In this document: in pieces, positions 28,340 to 34,513 of the stretch
How positions within the stretch are numbered: position 1 is the first letter of the stretch
Layout: each line of letters opens with the position of its first letter
Source: Chara braunii
Taxonomy: Eukaryota > Streptophyta > Charophyceae > Charales > Characeae
DNA length: 34,513 bases
Assembly (NCBI GenBank): GCA_003427395.1
Contig: BFEA01000010.1
Location: 4,304,206 to 4,338,718, forward strand
Reading direction: 5' to 3'
The notes under the pieces: generated by a model
Told to the model about the DNA's origin: nothing
The model's database searches: none
What the model saw: only the letters and a program-made list of their open reading frames with translations
Position numbers and translations under genes: made by a program

Positions 28340-31300
28340 CCCACTTGGTGTTGTGTCGGTTCTTCCTAGTTGCCTACATCGCTTCACACATGTGCATGCT
28401 CTAGTCTAAGTTGTGCAGTTCATTTCTTTCTTCACTTGGTGATGTGTCGGTTCATCCTAGTTATTTCCATCACATCACACATGTGTATGCTCTAGTTTCA
28501 TTTGTGCAGTTCAGTCCTTTCTCCACTTGGAGACATGTCGGTTCTTCCGAGTTGCTTACATAGCTTCACACATGTGTATGCTCTAGTCTAAGATGTGCAA
28601 TCCAGTTCTTTCTCCACTTGGTGATGTGTCGGTTCTTCCGACTTGCTTGTGCAGTTCAGTCCTTTCACTACTCGGTGATGTGCCGGTTCTTCCTAGTTGC
28701 CTCCATAACTTCACATATATGTATGCTCTCGTCTAAGTTGTGCAGTTCAGTTCTTCCTTCACATGGTGATGTGCCCGTTCTTCCTAGTTGTTCCCATAGC
28801 TTCACACATGTGCATAATGTGGTCTAAGTTGTGCAGTTTAGTCCTTTCTTCACTTGGTGATATGCCGGATCTTCCTTGTTGCCTCCATAGCCTCACACAT
28901 GTGTATGCTCTAGTTTCACTTGTGAAGTTAAGTCCTTTCTTCACTTGGTAATGTACCGGTTCTTCGTAGTTGCTTTCATAGCTTCACACATGTGTATGCT
29001 CTAGTTTCATTTGTGCAGTTCAGTTCTTTGTACACTTGGTGATGTGCCGGTTATTCCTAGTTGCTTCCATAGCTTCAAACATGTGTGTGCTCTAGTCTAA
29101 GTTGTGCAGTTCAGTTCTTTCTCCAGTCGGAGATATGCCGGTTCTTCGTACTTGCTTCCATAGCTTCACACGTGTGTATACTCTAGTCTAAGTTATGCAG
29201 TTCAGTCCTTTCTACACTTGGTGATCTGTCGGTTCTTCCTAGTTGCTTTCATAGCTTCACATCTGTGTATGCTCTAGTTTCACTTGCGAAGTTCAGTCCT
29301 TTCTTCACTTGGTGGTATGTCGGTTCTTCCCAATTGCGTCCATAGCTTCACACATTTGTATGCTCTAGCCTAAGTTGTGCGGTTTAGTTCTTTCTTCACT
29401 TGGTGATGTGTCGGTTCTTCCTAGTTGCTTCCATAGCTTCACACATGTGTATGCTCTAGTTTCACTTGTGAAGTTCACTCTTTTCTTCACTTAGTGATGT
29501 GTCGGTTCTTCCTAGTTGCTTCCATAACTTCATACATATGTATGCTCTAGTTTCAGTTCTGGAGTTTCATCCTTCCTCTACTTGCTCATGTGTCGATTCT
29601 TCCTAGTTTCTTCCATAGCTTCACACATGTCTATGCTCTAGTCTAAGCTATGTTGTTCAGTCCTTTCTTCACTTGGTGATGTGCCAGTTCTTCCTGGTTA
29701 CTTTCATAGCTTCATACATGTGTATACTCTAGTTTCACTTGTGAAGTTCGATCATTTCTTCACTTGGTGATGTGTCGGTTCTTCCTAGTTGCTTTCATAG
29801 CTTCACACATGTGTATGCTCTAGTTTCACTTGTGAAGTTCAGTCCTTTCTTCACTTGGTGGTATGTTGGTTCTTCCCAGTTGCCTCCATAGCTTCACACA
29901 TGTGTATGCTCTGGACTTAGTTGTGCGGTTCAGTTTTTTCTTCACTTGGTGATGTGCCGGTTCTTCCTAGTTGCTTCCACAACTTCACACATGTGTATGC
30001 TCTAGTTTCACTTGTGAAGTTCACTCCTTTCTTCACTTAGTGACATGTCGGTTCTTCCTAGTTGTTTCCATAACTTCACACATATGTATACTCTAGTTTC
30101 AGTTATGGAGTTCAATCCTTCCTCTACTTGGTGATGTGTCGGTTCTTCCTAGTTTCTTCCATAGCTTCACACATGTGTATGCTCTAGTCTAAGTTGTGTT
30201 GTTCAGTCCTTGCTTCACTTGGTGATGTGCCAGTTCTTCGTAGTTACTTTCATAGCTTTACACATGTGTATACTCTAGTTTCACTTGTGAAGTTCAGTCC
30301 TTTCTTCACTTGGTGATGTGCCCGTTCTTCCTAGTTGCTTCCATAGCTCCGCACATGTGTATGCTCTAATTTCATTTGTGCGGTTCAGTCCTTTCTCCAC
30401 TTGGTGATGTGTCGGTTCTTCCTAGTTGCTTTCATAGCTTCAGACATGTGTATGCTCTAGTTTCAATTGTGAAGTTCAGTCCTTTCTCCACTGGGTGATG
30501 TGCCGGTTCTTCCTAGTTGCTTCCATAGCTTCACATATGTGTATGATGTAGTCTAAGTTTTGCAGTTCAGTCCTTTCTTCACTTGGTGATGTGCCGGTCC
30601 TTCCTAGTTGCTTCCATAGCTTCACACATGTGTATACTCTAGTTTCACTTATGAAGTTCAGTGCTTTCTTCACTTGTTGGCGTGCCGATTCTTCCTAGTT
30701 GCTTCCATAGCTTCACACATGTGCATGCTCTAGTGTAAGTTGTGGAGTTCAGTGCTTTCTTCAGTTGGTCATGTGCTGGTTCTTCCTAGTTGCTTCCATA
30801 GCTTCGCTCATGTGTATGCTCTAGTTTCACTTGTGAAGTTCAGTCCTTTCTGTACTTGGTGATGTGCCGGTTCTTCGTAGTTGCTTCCATAGCTTCACAC
30901 ATGTGTACGCTGTGGTTTCACTTGTGCAGTTCAATCCTTTCTCTGCTTGGTGATATACCGGTTCTTCCTAGTTGCTTCCATAGCTTGACACATGTGTGTA
31001 CTCTAATTTCACTTGTGCAGTTCAGTCCTTTCGCCACTTGATGATGTGTTGGTTCTTCTTTGTTGCTTCCATAGTGTATGCTCTAGTTTCACTTGTGCAG
31101 TTCAGTCCTCTCTTCAGTTGGTGATATGTCGGTTCTTCCTAGTTGCTTCCCTAGCTTCATACATTTGTATGCTCTGGTCTAACTTGTGCAGTTCAGTTCT
31201 TTCTCTCACTTGTTGATGTGCCAGTTCAAATTTGTTTCTTCCATAAGCTCTATGAGCATGAGTAGAATAGTCACACTTGTGATGTTAAGTCTTTCTCTCA

Positions 31301-34300
31301 TTTGATGATGTGTCAGTTCATATCTCTTGCTTCCATGACACCTTGTGCATGTGTAGGATAGTCACACTTGTATTGTTAAGTCTTTCCATGGCTCCTTGTG
31401 CATGTGTAGGATCGTCACTTGTGTTGTTCCGTCTTTCCATGGCTCCTTGTGCATGTGTATACTCTAGTCTCAGTTGTGAAGTTCGGTCATTTCTACACTC
31501 GGTGATGTGCCGGTTCTTCCTAGTTGCTTCCATAGCTCCACACATATGTATTCTCTAGTTTCGCTTGTGAAGTTCAGTCCTTTCTTGCATGTGTATACTC
31601 TAGTGTAAGTTGTGCAGTTCAGTCCTTGTTACACTTGGTGACGTGCCGGTTCTTCCTAGTTGCTTTTATAGCTTGACACATGTGTATGCTCTAGTTTCGC
31701 TTGTGAAGTTCAGTCATTTCTTCACTTTGTGGTGTGACGGCTCTTCCTAGTTGCCTCCATAGCTTCACACATGTGTATGCTCTAGCCTCTGTTGTGCGGT
31801 TCGGTTCTTTCTTAACTTGGTGATGTGTCCTTTCTTCGTAATTGCTTCTATAGCTTCACAGATGCGTATGCTCTAGTTTCACTTGTGAAGTTCACTCCTC
31901 TCTTCACTTGGTGATGTGTCGGTTCTTCCTAGTTGCTTTCATAACTTCACACATATGTATGCTGTAGTTTCAATTCTGCAGTTCAATCCTTCCTCCACTT
32001 GGTGATGTGTCGGTTCATCCCAGTTTCTTCGATAGCTTCACACATGTGTATGCTCTAGTCAAAGTTGTGTTGTTCAGTCCTATCTTCACTTGGTGATGTG
32101 CCAGTTCTTCCTAGTTGCTTTCGTAGCTTCACCCATGTGTATACTCTAGTTTCACTTGTGAAGTTCAGTCCTTTCTTCACTCGATGATGTGTCGGTTCTT
32201 CCTAGTTGCTTCCATAGCTTCGCACATGTGTATGCTCTAGTTTCATTTGTGCAGTTCAGTCCTCTCTCCATTTGGTGATGTACCGGTTCTTCCTAGTTGC
32301 TTCCGTAGCTTCACACATGTGTACGCTCTAGTCTAAGTTATGCAGTTCAGTTCTTTCTCCACTTGGTGATATGTCGGTTCTTCCTAGTTGCTTCCATAAC
32401 TTCACACATGTGTACGTTGTAGTCTATGTTTTGCAGCTCAATCCTTTCTTCACTTGGTGATGTGTCGGTTCTTTGTGGTTGCTTCCATAGCTTCACACAT
32501 GTGTATGCTCTAGTTTCACTTGTGAAGTTCAGTGCTTTCTTCACGTGGTGGCGTGCCGGTTCTTCCTAGTTACTTCCATAGCTTCAGACATGTGCATGCT
32601 CTAGTGTAAGTTGTGCAGTTCAGTTCTTTCTTCAATTGGTGATGTGCCGGTTTTTCCTAGTTGCTTCCATAGCTTCACATATGTGTATGCTCTAGTTTCA
32701 CTTGTGAACTTTAGTCCTTTCTTAACTTGGTGATATGCCGGTTCTTCCTAGTTGCTTCTATAGCTTCGTACATGTGTATGCTGTAGTTTCACTTGTGCAG
32801 TTCAGTCCTTTCTCCGCTTGGTGATATACCGGTTCTTCCTAGCTGCTTCCATAGCTTCACACATGTGTATGCTCTATTGTCACTTGTGCAGTTCAGTCCT
32901 TTCTCCACTTGATGATATGTCGGTTCTTCTTTGTTGCTTCCATAGCTTCACGCATGTGCATGCTCTAGTTTCACTTGTGCAGTTCAGTCCTCTCTTCACT
33001 TGGTGATGTGTTGGTTCTTCGCAGTTGCTTCCTTAGCTTCATACATGTGTATGCTCTAGTCGGGCTTGTGCAATTCAGTTCTTTCTCTCACTTGGTGATG
33101 TGCCGGCTCAGATCTGTTTCTTTCACAAGCTCTATGGGAATGAGTAGGACAGTCACACTTGTGCTGTTCAGTCTTTCTCTCATTTGATGATGTGTCAGTT
33201 CAGATCTGTTGCTTCCATGACTCCTTGTGCATGTGTAGGATAGTCACACTTGTGTTGTTCATTTTCTCTCACTTGGTGATGTGCCGGTTCAGATTTGTTG
33301 CTTCCATAGCTCCATGTGCATGTGTAGGATCGTCACACCTGTTCTGATTGGTCTTTCTCTCACTTGGTGATGTGCCGGTTCATATCTGTTGCTTCCATAA
33401 GCTCTATGAGCACGAGTAGGATAGTCACACTTGTGCTGTTCATTTTTTCTCTCACTTGATGATGTACCATTTCAGATCAGTTACTTCCATGAGTCTTTGT
33501 GCATGTTTGGGGTAGTCACACTTGTGCTGTTCAGTCTTTCTCTCAGTTGGTGATGTGGCAGTTCAGGTCTGTTGCTTCCATGACTCTTTGTGTATGTATA
33601 GGATAGTCACACTTGTGGTGTTCAGTCTTTCTCTCATTTGGTGATGTACCAGTTCAAATCTCTTGCTTTCATGGCTCCTTATGCATGTGTGGGATAGTTA
33701 CACTTGTGCTGCTCAATTTTTCTCTCACTTGGTGATGTGTCGGTTCAAATCTGTTGCTTCCATAACTCTATGTGCATGTGTAGGATAGTCACACTTGTGT
33801 TGTTAAGTCTTTGTCTCATTTGATGATGTGCCAATTTAGATCTGTTGCTTCCATGACTCCTTGTGCATGTGTAGGATAGTCACACTTGTGCTGTTTAGTC
33901 TTTCTCTCACTTGGGGATGTGCCGGTTCAGATCTGTTGCTTCCATAGCTCTATGTGCATGTGTAGGATAGTCACACCTCTGCTGATTGGTCTTTCTCTCA
34001 GTTGGTGATGTGCCGGTTCAAATCTGGTGCTTCCATGACTCTTTGTGCATATGTGGGAGAAACACACTTGTGTTGTTTAGTCTTCCCCTCAGTTGGTGAT
34101 GTACCAGTTCAGATCTTGTTGCGTCCATAGCTTTATGTGCATGTGTAAGTTGGTTACACTTGTGGTGTTTAGTCTTCCCCTCACTTGGTGATGTACCGGT
34201 TCAGATCTTGCTGCCTCCATAACTCTATGTTATTGTGTAAGCCAGTTACACTTGTGCCGATCAATCTTTCTCTCATTTGATGATGTACAGCTTCAGATCT

Positions 34301-34390
34301 TGCTGCCTCCATAGCTCTATGTGCATGTGTAGGCTAGTTACACTTGTGTTGTTCATTCTTTCTGTCACTTAATGTTGTACCGGTTCAGGT
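28340..34390. repeat. Satellite-like array, about 91-bp monomers, types B and C alternating
   Basis: About 66 monomers of about 91 bp. Type B (28340 to about 31200, and about 31480-33080) has TAGTTGCTTCCATAGCTTCACACATGTG and GTGAAGTTCAGTCC. Type C (about 31200-31480 with partial units, and about 33080-34390) has CAGATCTGTTGCTTCCAT, TGTGCATGTGTAGGATAGTC and TTCAGTCTTTCTCTC. All share CACTTGGTGATGTG.CGGTTC. The B-C-B-C order suggests a larger duplication within the array. The array is 1.6 times longer than that in the first LTR, which is mostly type A. Confidence 0.95.
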
Positions 34391-34436
34391 CCTGAACGGG
34401 GGACGGTAGGTCCAATAAGGGTAAGCCTTGATTAAG

Positions 34437-34437
<1 letters not shown>

Positions 34438-34513
<76 letters not shown>
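34438..34513. repeat. (TC)n microsatellite at the window end
   Basis: A pure TC tract continues to the last base. It corresponds to 9564-9737 in the first LTR, so the LTR terminus should follow outside the window. Confidence 0.95.

Larger units (their letters stand above)
24237..34513 (+). mobile_element. 3' LTR of the outer element, over 10.27 kb, incomplete
   Basis: It begins TGTC right after the polypurine tract and is collinear with 1545-9737: left domain (24237-27856), poly-T tract (27857-27920), bridge (27921-28339), 91-bp array (28340-34390), a 'cctgaac..gg..ggtagg' transition (34388-34410) and a (TC)n tract that reaches the window end. If the terminus matches the other copies (about 1.2 kb), the whole LTR would be about 11.5 kb. 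No gene is evident. The LTR supplies promoter and polyadenylation signals in such elements, but none could be assigned here. Confidence 0.88.

Overview
The window looks like a repeat-dominated nuclear scaffold from a large eukaryotic genome, most likely a streptophyte plant or alga. The evidence is a Ty3/gypsy-type pol order (protease, reverse transcriptase, RNase H, integrase), very long LTRs, satellite-like arrays inside the LTRs and an extra reading frame after pol. Charophyte or early land plant is only an impression from the protein style, not proven. No host gene, rRNA, tRNA or CRISPR array was recognised. Single Ns, one 709-base gap and one sequencing-adapter remnant show it is a draft short-read scaffold.

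The backbone is one decayed Ty3/gypsy element (the outer element) on the + strand. Its 5' LTR lies before the window. Positions 1-1544 hold its leader and the 5' part of gag. Gag resumes at 13290 and is followed by protease (about 14059-14637), a linker, reverse transcriptase (about 15177-16195), RNase H (about 16198-16640), integrase (about 16900-18250), a post-pol accessory frame (about 19550-20401), a long 3' untranslated region made largely of short tandem repeats (20402-24203), a polypurine tract (24204-24236) and the 3' LTR (24237 to the window end, more than 10.27 kb and incomplete).

Gag is interrupted inside its CCHC zinc knuckle at 1544 by related LTR sequence. An LTR of about 9.4 kb runs 1545-10970. 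After 1 kb of unrelated sequence and an exact 38-base Nextera mate-pair junction adapter (11989-12026), a second copy of the LTR terminus runs 12027-13289. After it gag continues in the same codon phase, flanked by a 4-bp direct repeat. So an element of the same broad family inserted into the outer element, but the middle of that insertion is not assembled reliably.

Both LTR copies share one plan: a 3.6-kb hairpin-rich domain, a poly-T tract, a short bridge, an array of about 91-bp monomers (3.8 kb in one, 6.0 kb in the other), a (TC)n tract and, where visible, a 1.2-kb terminus ending TACA. A probable hAT-like DNA transposon (18711-19542) sits after pol, with most of its interior in the N gap.

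All coding parts are pseudogenes with stops and frameshifts. The most interesting signals are the giant satellite-bearing LTR, stems within it that change in a compensatory way between copies, the zinc-knuckle nesting, the duplicated polypurine tract and the adapter-marked false join.
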